This document shows, piece by piece, positions 34,336 to 47,059 of a stretch of 64,000 bases of DNA. The DNA is from Steromphala cineraria (Eukaryota; Mollusca; Gastropoda; Trochida; Trochidae), in NCBI GenBank assembly GCA_916613615.1, contig OU744721.1, forward strand, positions 53,640,747 through 53,704,746, given 5' to 3'. Made by a program: the position numbers and the translations under genes. Each line of letters begins with the position of its first letter. Within the stretch, counting starts at the first letter, position 1. The notes under the pieces were generated by a model. The model saw nothing but the letters and a program-made list of their open reading frames with translations. It did no database searches and had not been told where the DNA came from.

Positions 34336-34339
34336 TTAA

Positions 34340-34689
34340 AGGGACAGTAGCACGTTTTTTTTGAAAATTTTATATTTCAAATTTTCCACTGATAATCGTA
34401 CTTTAATGCTGAATGTATTATTTATGTATTTGATAGTATCAAAAATCTCATAACACAAATCAACTATCCACAGTCAGAGTACACAGTTTACAGATTCACA
34501 TAAAATCCAGTGGCGCTCATTTAATTCAGTTTTTGAAAGAAAAAGGTATCACTGTGCTAAACTTTACATTATATATTTGAATTATTACTGCTTCATTTAG
34601 TTTAAATACATTTTCTTTCAATTAAAACGATTAATTTTCATTTTCTTGACATCACCTTATATTCCCGCTATAAACGTGTTACTGTCACT
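34340..34689 (+). mobile_element. T2/Kolobok-like MITE, copy 2
   Basis: 350 bp with TTAA on both sides (34,336-34,339 and 34,690-34,693). Left end 'agggacagtagcacgttt', right end 'aaacgtgttactgtcact'. Interior matches copies 1 and 3, for example 'tgaattattactgcttcatt' and 'cttgacatcac'. More diverged at the right end than copy 3. Confidence 0.85.
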
Positions 34690-34738
34690 TTAAAAGCATC
34701 GACACATAATGTACATGTACATGTATGAATAACTTGCA

Positions 34739-35059
34739 TTACACAATGAGAGAGATATAAAATAAACAAATCTGAAGCGTAGACCAGAATACATGTAAAT
34801 GCTTTTTAAAAGTTGAGGTTCTTCCTTTTCCAACATGTTTGTCTCTATTGTATTTATTTTCCAGAAATAGATACAATGCATATAAGGTACATTGTAGTTT
34901 TATTTTGTTTACAAACATATTTCTTATGACCAAATGAAACAAGATCTGTTCAAGAAAAAGCGGTTCTGATAATGTACATTTGCTCCATAAGAATATAACT
35001 GTTACCATCTTGACCTTTAAATAAAATATTAACAAATCCTGATAAAAATTGAGTGACAT
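34739..35059 (-). other. 106-codon open frame, probably chance
   Basis: Hydrophobic, low-complexity composition typical of AT-rich non-coding DNA. No domain, no good start context and no conserved partner in the window. It ends just after the second MITE. Confidence 0.08.
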
Positions 35060-35149
35060 TTTGTTATTTTGTCGTTGTTGAAATTATGATCTACTGTCAA
35101 TACAGTTAGATGGTTGCTGAAGATTTGATAAGATGAAATCTGTTAGCTG

Positions 35150-35330
35150 TGCAAACATTTGTGTCAGAAGAGAAAATATCAAAGTTTGTGCAGGCTTTCA
35201 TATTTCAATTCTATTTCGATCCTGGTTGTCTTGCAAAGAGGGTTATATTTGTTCGAATGTATTATCATGAATAGTGAATTTCGTCTTTAATGAAATTTGA
35301 TTTAGCCTGCAGGTAAAGATGCCCGCTGTA
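35150..35330 (+). repeat. Old repeat, partner of 31,990-32,150
   Basis: Same motif order as the partner ('agagaaaatatcaaagttt', 'gctttcatat', 'tctatttcgatc', 'ttgcaaagagggttat', 'cctgcaggtaaag'). Confidence 0.65.
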
Positions 35331-35778
35331 GGATTTTCTAATTAAACATCACTATCCTGTTCCAAATACTTCTAATGTAAGATCTAAATGTATTTGGTAA
35401 CATATATCGATCGATTTATGTCTTTCTGAAGAATAAACGATCAAGATGGAATTTCAGAATTTGCGAATTTGTGACATGTAAACCCAATAAGGGATTTGAC
35501 CCCCCACCAGATTCATGACATCATATAGTCACATTTATGACCTTTTCGCGTACAACCACTAGTATCAGAATTCATTATGACAAAACCCTTGTTTGATTAT
35601 AATTGATTGCTGTCACAATTAGTAAAAAAAGCTTTTTACCAACAAATTATCAATTGAGAAAATAATAATCTTGATTTGAGGAAAACATTTCTAGAATCTT
35701 TATCTTAACGCTGGCAAATGCCATTCAGTGTATGTTTGTTGGAATTTATGAACCCAATATATTTGAACTCGATGTTAA

Positions 35779-36134
35779 AGGGGCAGTAGCACGTTTTTTT
35801 GATAATTTCATATTTTAACTTTGTCACTCATCATTGTAAGTTAGTGCTAAACGTATTATTTTGACAATGTCAAAAATCTCATTACACAAGCCAATCATCC
35901 ATAGTAAGAGGACAAAGTATGAAGATTAACATAAAATCCATCGGCGGCCATTTTGTGTTAACACCTTTAATTCATTTTGTGTAAGAAATAGCAATCACAT
36001 GGCTGAACTTTACGTTATATATTTCAATTATTACTGCTCCATTTAGATTAAAAACATTGTTTTCAGTTGGAACCATTAATTTTCATTTTCCTGACATCAC
36101 GTTATAATCCCCCTAAAAACGTGCTACTGCCCCT
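35779..36134 (+). mobile_element. T2/Kolobok-like MITE, copy 3 (best preserved)
   Basis: 356 bp with perfect TTAA duplications at 35,775-35,778 and 36,135-36,138. Left end 'aggggcagtagcacgttttt' and right end 'aaaaacgtgctactgcccct' are perfect inverted repeats over 20 bases. Same length as copy 1. No coding capacity; it must have been moved by a transposase encoded elsewhere. Confidence 0.92.
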
Positions 36135-36138
36135 TTAA

Positions 36139-37160
36139 AGTTCATATTTGACTTGTTTCAAGCAACTTTTTCCTCAGGGAGCTTCTTGCACAAGTTTCCT
36201 GTACCTTTCAATTATGACTGACAAGGCTTAATAAGCAATGGCGTGATCAATACTTCTTCATGAATAATTTTCTAAAAATAATATGCACATAGATAATGCA
36301 ATCTATCATCAATGTAACAAGACAGGAAATGCTTCTTATTTCGTATCCTTGCATTGCAAATGTTACTATGTATAACCAAAAGATAACATTGAAAGAAAAG
36401 TATGTAATATGAAATATCTCCAAATAGTAAATAAAAATACAACCTGACCTTCAAGTGCATGTTATGATTTATCAGGTATTTAGTAGTTGGTATTTGGTGC
36501 AAAACGATTGTTTTTTTTGGTCGAATCCATTTGGAAAGAAATAATTTGATATATATTGACAAGATACACAACATCGACAGAAAATACGGAAGTGTTTTTT
36601 TAATTGTAATTTTAATTTGTGACACCTTATTGCCTCAACTAAGTAGGAATATAGTCCTTCTTAAATGGTGACAGCATATGTAAATGATTTCACATTTCCA
36701 ACATATTAATTAACATGAAATGTTGGAGAAGAATTGGCGATTGAGTCTAAAGAAAAACGATTTATCATATCATATGATAACAATTAAATCTCTTACAATC
36801 CCTACATGTATACTATTGGGCAAAATATACGATAACATCTAGAATGCACGATAGTTTAATCTACAATTTATGAACGATGATTTTCTAAAAACCTCATATT
36901 TCATGCCTATCCAATATGTTTACTACATCATTGATACGTAATCCTAATGAATGAAAGTGCAACAAGATGTCATATCTTACCGTCATGTATGGTGATAATA
37001 TATTAGATATTTGGAAAATATGTGGAAACATGCATAGAATGGTAAATACATTCTCCAAAATGTGCCCAGGCTTTTCGTTCTATATTGCAATTATTCCAAT
37101 ACAAGGATCGGATAAATTTGAAAGGATTAATGCATTAGATAGGTGTTAATTACGAAATAA
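36139..37160. other. Non-coding, nothing recognised
   Basis: The minus-strand frame at 36,272-36,625 (117 codons) is the longest here, but it is Ile/Tyr/Leu/Lys-rich, as expected from AT-rich DNA, and has no known motif. Confidence 0.45.
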
Positions 37161-37169
37161 AGTTGGCTC

Positions 37170-37570
37170 TACCCCAATGTGTTTTGTAATAAAGTATAGT
37201 TTTGCCCTGAACTATTATAGTTAAAGCACGAGGACGCCATGTTGGTTGTTTGGCAGAGACGGCAGAGACGGTTGACGTGTGTCAACGTCACAAATGCTAC
37301 GGGGCGCCGTGACCTTACGTGGAATGTCAACGTGGTCACTGGACAAGCATGTCGAAGGCAGAGCATTGGTCGCAGCGTTGTTTCCCTGTAAGATGGAGTT
37401 GTTATGTAGATTTTCAACGACTGCTCATTTCTGTGACCAGTGACGGACAGGATACCAAGGACCCAAACCCCGGCTTCGGAAAGTTTGGTTGATAGGGATG
37501 CGCCATGTTGATTGATAGAATCGAGACCAAAGGTTACCATGGACATGCGTGTTTACGAGGGGGCAGTTGG
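37170..37570 (-). pseudogene. GC-rich island, possible decayed Tc1/IS630-type transposase
   Basis: This patch is clearly richer in GC and CpG than the surrounding DNA. A minus-strand frame of 125 codons (37,546-37,169) contains QHGASLST, then SVTG and later SRRPVAFVTLTHVNR. These weakly recall the helix-turn-helix part, the TG linker and the RRP/HVNW region of Tc1-like transposases, but spacing is poor and no catalytic DDE residues can be shown. A 10-bp tandem repeat 'ggcagagacg' lies at 37,252-37,271. The alternative is an unrelated exon or regulatory island. No inverted terminal repeats were found around it. Confidence 0.28.
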
Positions 37571-37981
37571 GAAGAGCGGATGGCGTCATTCAATTTTTAC
37601 ATCATATAAAAACTACATATATACCTTTATTGTCTGATAAAATACTTTTCTTTCGATTGTTCTAGCCGCTAAGCACCTAAGAAAGGTCACTATTCAAAGT
37701 ATCACTGTATAAGAAATGATAACTGACAGTAAAATTGTCCAATTGATTCCTTATTCATTTCCTTAATAAACGTCTTTTTCATGTCAAATTTTGTATCGTT
37801 TGAACCTGAAACTTTGAAACAAATTAGTTTTGGTTCACCAGCTTTTGGTATAGAACAAACAACTTTCATTTCAAGCTGTTAGCAACATGACCTATTTCTT
37901 AACAGTAAATATAATTATTAATGAAGGTGAGAAAGTAAACATAATAACCCATCTCAAAACATAGCAACAAGTACATGTTTA

Positions 37982-38370
37982 AAATAATATTTGGCAAAGA
38001 AAAAGGTTATTCATTTCAAGTTTTGCCCGCTGCAGTTTCATACTCACGCCCTTAGCCTTCTTTTCCAGATGTTGACAAGGAAACAGAAAGGAACTTTATT
38101 GTCATTGACGAGAAAATTAAAACAAAGACTGTAACAATGCAACTTGTTTCTGTTCATGTAGGCTTTTTAAGATAAAGTATTACGTACGACTTATTAGTCT
38201 TTTGTAATCATGAATCATTTTATATACAGTTTAAATAATATTTGGCTAAGAAAAAGTTATTTATTTCTTGTTTCTGTCCGCGTCAGTTTTACACCCACGC
38301 ACTCAGCCTTCTTTTCCAGATGTTGACAAGAAAACAAAATGGAATTTTATTCTCTTTGGAATTAAGTGAA
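37982..38370 (+). repeat. Two-copy direct repeat, period about 251 bp
   Basis: Unit 1 about 37,982-38,120 and unit 2 about 38,233-38,370. Both contain 'aaataatatttggc', 'cagccttcttttccag' (with small changes) and 'atgttgacaag'. The pyrimidine run before CAG looks like a 3' splice site in both units, but no exon follows that I recognise. Confidence 0.8.
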
Positions 38371-39415
38371 ATAATATACATTTACAGGTAAGTGACATAC
38401 AAAATGGATTATATTAACGGTACAATTTTTGTTAAGGTCAATACGATTATCACTTAGCTGTTTATTTTGATTACAACAAACATTATTTTAGTGATTATAC
38501 TTCATTTAAAATTGTTACCCTTTTAATGAACAAAATGTGCTAGATGCACATAACATCTGATATGCATGTGATTTCATGCTTATACATGTTTAGATTAAGC
38601 TGTTTTAAAACTTCTTTTTTTTGCCATACATTAATGAAACAGTTATTATTAAGAGTGACCTTGGAACCTATCTCAGGCATTAATCCTACCAACTTTATCT
38701 TTTCATTTTATTGAAATAATTGCGATACACAAAGAAACTCCTAACAGAGAATGGAGAATATAATTACCATTTCATGGAGATTTTTACTTTTTTCAAAATA
38801 AACATAATATCACGAGTCACGGCGGTGAGATATTAAATGTAGTTGCACTTTCATTCACACAGCAGCTTTAATCACTCAAGATGAGAACATATAAAACATA
38901 TAAAAAGTTTAAAGCGTTGCGACTTTTGGAAACGAAATATACACAAAACTGAAGGTATTTTCTTCTTCAGAATCGTTGTTTATGATTGCACGTCCAATTT
39001 CATGACATTACATTACGTAAAAGTTTAATATGCTCCTTACCAAATTTGTTTAAAGGTTATGTCAAAAGAATAGAAGTGCCTGTTACCAATTTCTTTTTAT
39101 TTTGTCAATATTGTATATGTGGCTAGTAAACAAATGATAGATTATCATTTGATCTAAACTTATCGATTAATGATATTGTTCCAACACAGAGTCTCATTTC
39201 AACGTACGCTAGGTCTACTTTGTTTGAAATATGATTAATAGATATAAGGTCCTGTTTAATCATCACAAGATAAATCATACACATGTTATATGGAAGAACA
39301 TATATACATGGTTTGCCTCATGTGACTTCAATGTAAATTATGTTTCAATTTAATTGTACTGTCCTGACTATCTCCCTCTTCGTTCCTGTGTGAGGTATAA
39401 TTGTTCATTCAATAC
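38371..39415. other. Non-coding, nothing recognised
   Basis: AT-rich DNA without repeats or frames of note. Confidence 0.5.
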
Positions 39416-39419
39416 TTTA

Positions 39420-39560
39420 ACGTACACCATTCTATCCCCACAATGGTAGATCAAGTCATGAATTGATCATCCTACTTCTGTTCGATCTAACCACAGTTCT
39501 GATTAAACCAAATCCTGCAGTTTCCCCTTGAAACGTTGAATATTAATTTTTATCAGCGAC
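39420..39560 (+). repeat. Module Z, diverged copy
   Basis: Begins 'cattctatccccacaatgg', then 'tagatcaagtcatgaa' and 'cagtttccccttg'. The CAG of the splice-like motif is CAA here. Closest to the copy at 33,565. Confidence 0.55.
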
Positions 39561-42500
39561 TCTGATCTGTTTAAAAAAATCCCGAAACGTAAAGTTTGAC
39601 CTTAAAAGCTTCCATCAGTGAATGTCAATTATTTACTCGCTCATAAACTACTTTTTATACTCAATGTATAGAAAAACGTTATTCCCCTAGTCTAAATTGT
39701 TTCAAGTAGGATATTAATTCAATGGTGAGATTTTTTCAAGTTTGGATATGATCATTAATACGAAGCACTTGGGGTTACCACTTAAGTGACATCTATATAA
39801 AACTTTAAGTAAACTCAGTTAATAGAAAAAGGCCACAATTATCATCCCAAAAAGAGAGATGGGGATCTTTTCTATATTTGCATTATTTTCGAAGTGACAA
39901 TTCCATTTGAATTTCATGATTTCACCTTGGGGACTTGATTTTATATTAATGGATATGTAACGGAACTGCCTGGAACAGCAAGTAACTTCCTGGTTGATTA
40001 AGCTATACCAATCTAATTGGTTTCACAGTGGAAGCTATGATGTTTCTTCCGGGAGCAAGAATCTGTCTGACCTAAAAGAAACTGTCTGACATGAAATAAA
40101 ATAATATATTAAAGACTCTGTAAACTTTAAATATTTCTTAAATCATGATCTATACTCAGGGGCAATGGAAACAATACCATATATAATGCAGGATAGATAA
40201 AGCTACGAGGGATAGTTACGTCCAAACAGGGTTATTTCATGTCTTCAAGAACAAACCGAACTATGTTTTAACTTTCAAAGCTATAACTGTAAACACCTTT
40301 GAAATACACGCATTTCAAAAAATGCCTTTTAAAAATCTCCTAAACCAGGAAAGTAATTTATCAAATACAATTTATATTTTTGTTATTCAAATTCCAAAGA
40401 TTGTTACCAAACATAACATTGAAAAAGCTGTTTTAGGACACCACGTGTATTTGAAGATATACAATTACAAGTGTCATACTCTTATGTTTGAAATTGTAAA
40501 CGCTTCTTCACAACGTATGTGCCTATCACAAGGATTCGTAGTCGCATTTCATTAACAAAGGTTTTTCTTGGTACTCTTTTGAAAAGTTGGTATCGTTTCT
40601 TTTGCCCCTTTTGAGTGTATCCATTGATTGACAGACCTATATGATAGTCATGCTAAATACAAATATATTTAATACAGTGTTTTTTTTACAACTATGAAGT
40701 ATTAGGTTTGTTATACAACGTTAAGGTAATGTTTCCTGAGGTGTTTGTTTTCAATAAATTCTTGATATGTTCTGACAAATTTTGATCAACAATTTGATCA
40801 GTAAGTTTATGTAATGATTCCGTTTTATGGACATTTTCACGTATATGTGTGCAAGGTAATGGTGCAGTTGGTACGACAGACAAAACTATGTAACTTATCA
40901 TTTCTATTTATATGATTTAACTTTGCATGAAACCCATAGAAGACTCAAATAATCTTTACGAGTTTTCATTAAGCTCTTAGTGACCATGGTAGTGTACAAA
41001 GCTAATTTACACAGTGTCTATTTCCAGAAGCAAATGAATCTTACAGACGTATTAATTAACTGTTAATCTTGATCACGCAAATACTTATATCAGTAGAGTT
41101 ATATAAAGCAAAACTTAATCATATATCTACGCACTGAGTGACAGTACTATTGTGAAAGATGTATTTTCGAAATGAAATAGTACGATACAAAACCAATTAT
41201 TTGACAACTAAAATCTTAAACTATAAGCGTTTGCGTGACAGGAAGTCAAAAGAGAAGTATCGAAACTGAGAGATTCACCTCCCCTGTTACACCTGCTACA
41301 AAACTTCAGAAAATTGGCATTATCTAAGGAATTTGAAACAAAATTAAAGAAAACTTGACCTTGAAACTTGATCGTTAAATGTTAACATGTACAGATATTA
41401 TTATTTTGTAATCTCTAAAACCTATTTCAACTTTCAATATTTGACTAAACAGTTGAACTGAACTCTGATCTAACTTTTCATTGGGAATACCAAATTTGTA
41501 ATGCTTCAGTCCAATCCTTGCTGTTGATGAATTATCGCAGACTTTGTTTTAAATTTGCAGATTTTCATACACGATATATGGTAAATTAGAGCTTAAAGTC
41601 TTGACATTTAAAGTCAACATATGCAAAATAATTCAGTAAGATTGGTAAGAATCTGAAAAGCTTAATTAGTTTAATATATCCATAAATTGGTGAAATAGCA
41701 ACAAACATTACTATTGAATGATCTACACAAACTTGATAAACGTCCAAGTTTCAATCTGATTCAGCATCAAAAGCAAATTTCCCACATAACATTACGTGAA
41801 ATTTACTCTCAGTTTGATATTGAATTGCAACAGATATAAATCAACAAACAGTGGTTGTTTAGATAACACTAAGTTAGTAATATTTTAATATCAATACCTT
41901 GAAGTAAGCATGAAAACATAAATAACGGAATCAGGGTAATAGTCATATATCTTCTACATAAACCATATCGTCTGTTTTCGGTCAACCTTTTAGCACAAAT
42001 CACTGAAGTAATATTGCCATTCATGAAACTAATCATTTAAAAAATAAACGACAATACATTCTAAGAAAATGAAATTGCGTCATGATCTTTAATGATAGCG
42101 ATAATACAACCCCATAAATCATCTCACATCACCATGAATAGATTTTACTCTTACTCGGTTAGCTATTCTCATAGCCATGGACGTCCTTGATCTTTTAATA
42201 CTACAAATGTTTAATTTAAACAGAAATGACAATTTTTTCAGAGGACACGTTTTGTAACACGTTTACCATCACAAATCTGAAGCAAACATTACATACAAAT
42301 TCTTTATGACAAACTCCAAATTTGGATTTGCCATTTAACTCTTTATGAATATCATATATTACATCACAATGGCAATTTACACTGTTAATGAAATATTTAA
42401 CTATTGGGACTTTGTTTGCAATGCTGTTTAGAGATGTTACCTTCGATTTAGTTAACTATAATTAATCAAAATAATCAAAATTCCATCAAAGGAGAACACA

Positions 42501-43490
42501 TACAAAAAACAGTTGAAGCACATCCGTTTTGTATTTTTTAATCTTAATCCCGTCACTTCAATTTCGATTTCAACAAGAAAAGCCTTTAAAAAGGCAAGCT
42601 TTGGGGCACCCGGTTATGTATCACTATATAGAACCAGGAAATTTAGGTTAGGGAGGACGGGGACGGGGACTTTTACTTGAATAAATTGTTCCAATCGGAG
42701 ACGCATTTTCTTTGCCCTTTTTGTTTTGATAGTTATCTGTACACTATGTACATAGTTAAACGACTCGTTCGTTCCGTTTAAATTTCAACAATGATAGATA
42801 CGTCTCCTATCTCAATTATGATATAATATATTTAACATTAATACGGTTATTCAAATTTATGTTGCTTTAAAAGATAGCTGACGATGAGTTTAATACAAGA
42901 ACCAGTGATTAGCTAGAAGATAAATAGTTGTGCAATTGAGTTTCAGGTTAATTATATGTTGCAAGAATAATTTTCCTTAATTGAGTGTTGATCGAATTAC
43001 AGCCGAAAGTTGCTGAAAAATTTAGAAATTATCTCAGCTAAAAGTTCATAATTTTCATTATATTATAGAGTGAAATTTAAGAATATTTTGTCATACTTTA
43101 GGCTCTATGTCAATACTTTCTTCGAAAGACACCTTTGATCGTAAATAAATCATCCATAACGTTTGTTTTGAAACATGAAATTTGAAAATGGCCTGTTCAG
43201 AATCATTTTTTCAGTGAAGCGATGAGATGCATTGAGTGAACGATCAGTCATTGACAAGGCGGGACATTTAGCGCTCGCGTTATAGCCTAGTAAAAAGAAT
43301 TGGAGGAACCGAATTCCTAGTTGATACAAAAATGGAATGTCGTTTCCGAATGTGGAATGCAAAAAATAGCCCGAATAACTACAAAACAGCTCACATGCAT
43401 ATGCAAAATTGATATTTATTAATGGTGTAAATGCTCATCTATATATTTTGGAAAATTTACGATATATTTTACATCATAGCATTATTATAA
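39561..43490. other. Non-coding, nothing recognised
   Basis: About 3.9 kb of AT-rich DNA. Frames at 40,322-40,555 (+), 40,692-40,901 (-) and 43,150-43,362 (-) have no motifs. A short G-rich stretch lies at 42,650-42,670. Confidence 0.5.
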
Positions 43491-43524
43491 TAATCAGTTT
43501 CCAAATTAAAGCTTGCCAATTATT

Positions 43525-43560
43525 TCGTACCACCCACATGGTCACGTGGGTATAAATTTG
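43525..43560 (+). promoter_or_regulatory. E-box palindrome next to a TATA-like motif
   Basis: 'acccacatggtcacgtgggt' is an imperfect palindrome carrying CACGTG, followed at once by 'ataaatttg', so that TATAAA lies beside it. A 101-codon frame starts downstream at 43,691, but it has no recognised domain. A promoter is possible, not shown. Confidence 0.25.
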
Positions 43561-43690
43561 CTACAGCACGGTCCATTGGTCGTTGAAATACCAGGATATG
43601 CTTAAAACAAATATCATTGGCTGAAACTTCTCTTTGAAGTTTCCAAGAGTAATATAGAGAGAAACTTCTGCCATTAGTTTTCAATATCAG

Positions 43691-43996
43691 ATGTTACATA
43701 ACTTTGGGGTCTCTGGACCCCAAAGCAATAAGACTGTTTGGATGTCCAGAGAACATGACCTTTTCAACTCGAATCCACTTCTGGTATTTATGTTACATTC
43801 GATTAGATACAAGTATAAAATTGAAATTGTTACTAAAACCAAAAATCAACTTAAAAATGCATTAGAAAAGCTATTTGTAGTGACTAATCTGAATTCTTAT
43901 TATTTGTTAATACTTTGTTGGTGTGTTTTGTACTGTCAACCATGTTTATTGATGAATGAAAAAAATATCTGCATTGCAGCATGCCAGACAAGATAG
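43691..43996 (+). other. 101-codon open frame downstream of the promoter-like motif
   Basis: Starts MLHNFGVSGPQSNKTVWMS. The hairpin at 43,702-43,725 lies within its first codons. The middle is Lys/Asn-rich and the end is Cys/Leu-rich. No family recognised, no second copy in the window for comparison. Most likely chance, but the promoter-like context makes it the least unlikely small frame in the middle region. Confidence 0.15.
43702..43725. other. Perfect 10-bp stem, 4-base loop hairpin
   Basis: 'ctttggggtc' pairs perfectly with 'gaccccaaag' around the loop 'tctg'. It is not the histone 3' stem-loop sequence. No T run follows. It stands out by GC content; role unknown. Confidence 0.7.
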
Positions 43997-46990
43997 CTGA
44001 AAATAGGAAAAACGAATTCTTTTTAACTATTTCCAGCCACCATTATTTTCTAATATTCTGTTATTGTCTCTCTGGATGTTGAAGTATACATGTATTTTTT
44101 TAAAACACTATGTTTCTTCACTACAGGTAAGATAATTCAAAGTGGGATTGATCAGGACCTCATAGTCAAATGAAGACAAATGCTAGTTACAATTCTTTGA
44201 GTAAAGTTTACTTGAAATACTTGAAAAAAGGCTTCAGGGTGAATTTGTCTATAGACAGCAGGGCACTCATTTAGTTATTCGAAAGAATGACTGTTCATGT
44301 GTATTTTAACTTTAATGAGTCAAATGTGAGATTTGCTGGAACTAAAGTTAATACAGCGTTATTCTGTCAAAATGTTCAATGATCCCATGAAGGGATTCCT
44401 GTTAGCAATGTTGAACGATAAAAGATTGATGTCACTATAAAGACGTTGGAGCTGATTGAACAGCGAATGATTCTACATGGTTTCCATTTGAAGAACATGA
44501 TATTCAATGCATCATATTGGCCTTACTTTCTATTTTACTTATCCTTAGAACGCAATTTATAGTGAAATAAAAAGATAAACGTTTAGCTTTTAAACCAAAT
44601 TATAAATTTATTATCATTAGGCACGGCGGAACGTTTCTTTAAAAAGTGCATTATAATATAAAATCTCCTTTGTCCACAGACAAAAAGGAAGCCCTGGGTT
44701 TGACATTAATTCTATTCTAGATTGAGACAGGAAATTGGAACAAAGTAAAGAGAGATTATGATATGTAGTATTGCGTTAAGATGACTTGGCTAGAAACTGT
44801 AGTTATACATTGTCAGGGGAGATCAAATTAGAAAGCCAAGTGTTTGGTGTTACAATAAAAGAGTTTATAAACTTTAAGATTATCTTAACTTGAGCTAAGC
44901 AATTATCAAATTTAATGATCAAGGACCGAACGTGTATTCTGAAGACAGTTATCAATCTAAGGATTGTGTCATTTGATAGGTCTCTATCTTGATGAACTCT
45001 ATTTCTTTTTGAAATTTGAACGGTAAGAGAACTGGTCAATAAACAAATCATTTCAATTATAATGTTGAAAATCAATGTGGCTAATGCATCAAATACTGAT
45101 GGCAAATTTTACTGCAATCTATCGACGAGTACTTGACTCTGTTCGTAACTGTTCAACTGCCAAAACAATAGTAGATATTGATAAAATAAAAGTAAATTAC
45201 ACAATTGGGAAAATTAGTATCATCTTTACCGTTGATGTGAAAAATGAAGAAATAATATAGGATTTCATATCACCTATTCTTATTTCAAAACCTTACAGAA
45301 CCTCCGCTTCAAATAATCTTGGGACACACTGCATTTACATTGCTGAACTTAACAGTGAAATAACACAAGTTACAGTTATTTTTCCCATAGCTGGCAGTTT
45401 CTGGGATTGATTATAAAACAAAAATGAGGCAGCACCGAAACTAAACATTGTCCACTAACAAGTTTTAGGTCTCCTCTAGATTAACATTCAACATAAAATT
45501 TTATGTTGACAGGTCCTGTGGTTTCATTGATTCAATATCATCATATCATACCACCACTTTTAATTTTGGAAGTAATTGAGAACCTCATACATCAAGGCTT
45601 TATCATCTTTTATCGGCTTGAAAACATCATAAATCACTTTAAAAGGTCAGTACAAATCGATGTTGCTTGCGATTAAGTTTGAAAATCTTCCAAATAACCT
45701 TGACCAGTTGCAAACTGTTCATAAGCCTGAGGACAAATATGTACTGGAATGTGTTCCTTTTAGGTTAAACACGCAATAAGTGATTCCACACACAATCAAA
45801 AAAATGTTTTAATGTATCTGTCCCAAATTGGAACATTTTTAGAGCATGTACAATGTATATGTCATGAGCTTTATAGTTGTAGGCCTGATCTAGTGCTAAC
45901 ATATCATATATGACTAGTTTAACAAAAGTAAACAACAGGATTCAAACAAATGCATTTTCGTCTAACATCATGTTTGAGTCCAAAGTGTAATTTTCGTCAT
46001 CCATACCTTTTATTTGTTGTCTTTATCAGAAAAAAACTTAGATTTTCCAGAAATAGAGCCACTGGTTTTGTAGTTCATCAGACAGTCTAATCTATTACAC
46101 AAAATTGTCAGAAAATACCATATGAATAGATCTTACAAATGTGCTGATAACCACAGGCCCCTGGCGCCATTGATTATAGGGAATAAATATGAAGAAGATG
46201 ATGATAAACAATCCGTATTCATTTATTTTATCTATTTCTGTCCAAAATATCAAATATGTACAAAGCTCTTTAACAGCAGCATTGAATCAATAATCATGAA
46301 TATACAGTAAGATATTAGTGGCCACCATAGTTAACAAAGCTATTTTTAACTATGTGAGTCTATATCTGAAAGGCTATGAATCGATCAGACATATTCAAAT
46401 CAGATCCATATGTGGATCACGTCTTTGTCTTGTATGGTAACAATATAGAATAAGAAAAAGAAAAACGTATATTACAAGTAACTATATGTTTGATATGTTA
46501 AAAACTTTGCATTTGTATTAGAACTTCATATTTTAAGATTAACAAAATATATTTGTGTTGATGTAATTAATGAACATTTAAAATCCCGCACTGGTAGCTA
46601 AGATCATTTTATTTTCAGTCCAAAAATCCATCTTGAAAAAATACCCCACAAGATTTATGAAAAATTATTTCAACAATATTCATCAAACTTCTGTCACCTG
46701 TTTTCTGCACAAATCAACTGAAGATAAATTTTTTATCGATTTTGCTCTAATCTTGTTAATCACAATTAAGTGAATGACTGAGAGAGAAACGGATTTAACA
46801 TGTCTTGTTCTTCCTGTCTGTTTCACTAATAATGTTCATATAGGTGACCACATTTCTTGTTCTTGCATCAGAATTATATTAGTGAGATGAAGTGTGCATT
46901 TATTTGTGCATTATTGTGCATGAATTATTGGACCTCCCATACGCCGTCATTACGGAGAGGAGATATAAGCGTTCATTTTAAATTCTATAC
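43997..46990. other. Unit junction zone and left part of copy B, non-coding
   Basis: 43,997-44,393 has no partner in the window. From 44,394 the sequence matches copy A from base 1. Module X is at 44,670-44,815 and module W at 46,350-46,425. About 45,845-46,140 is extra relative to A. No gene recognised. Confidence 0.6.
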
Positions 46991-47008
46991 CATATATATA
47001 TTCAATCG

Positions 47009-47009
<1 letters not shown>

Positions 47010-47053
<44 letters not shown>
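47010..47053. repeat. (CATATA)n microsatellite
   Basis: About seven units of 'catata'. Copy A has no expansion at the matching place (near 2,300). Confidence 0.9.
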
Positions 47054-47059
47054 GCTTAT

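Noticed and set aside
36272..36625. 117-codon minus-strand frame as a membrane protein
   Set aside because: Hydrophobic residues are expected from AT-rich DNA; there is no conserved partner, start context or motif.
43702..43725. Histone mRNA 3' stem-loop or bacterial-type terminator
   Set aside because: The stem and loop do not match the histone consensus, and no T run follows.
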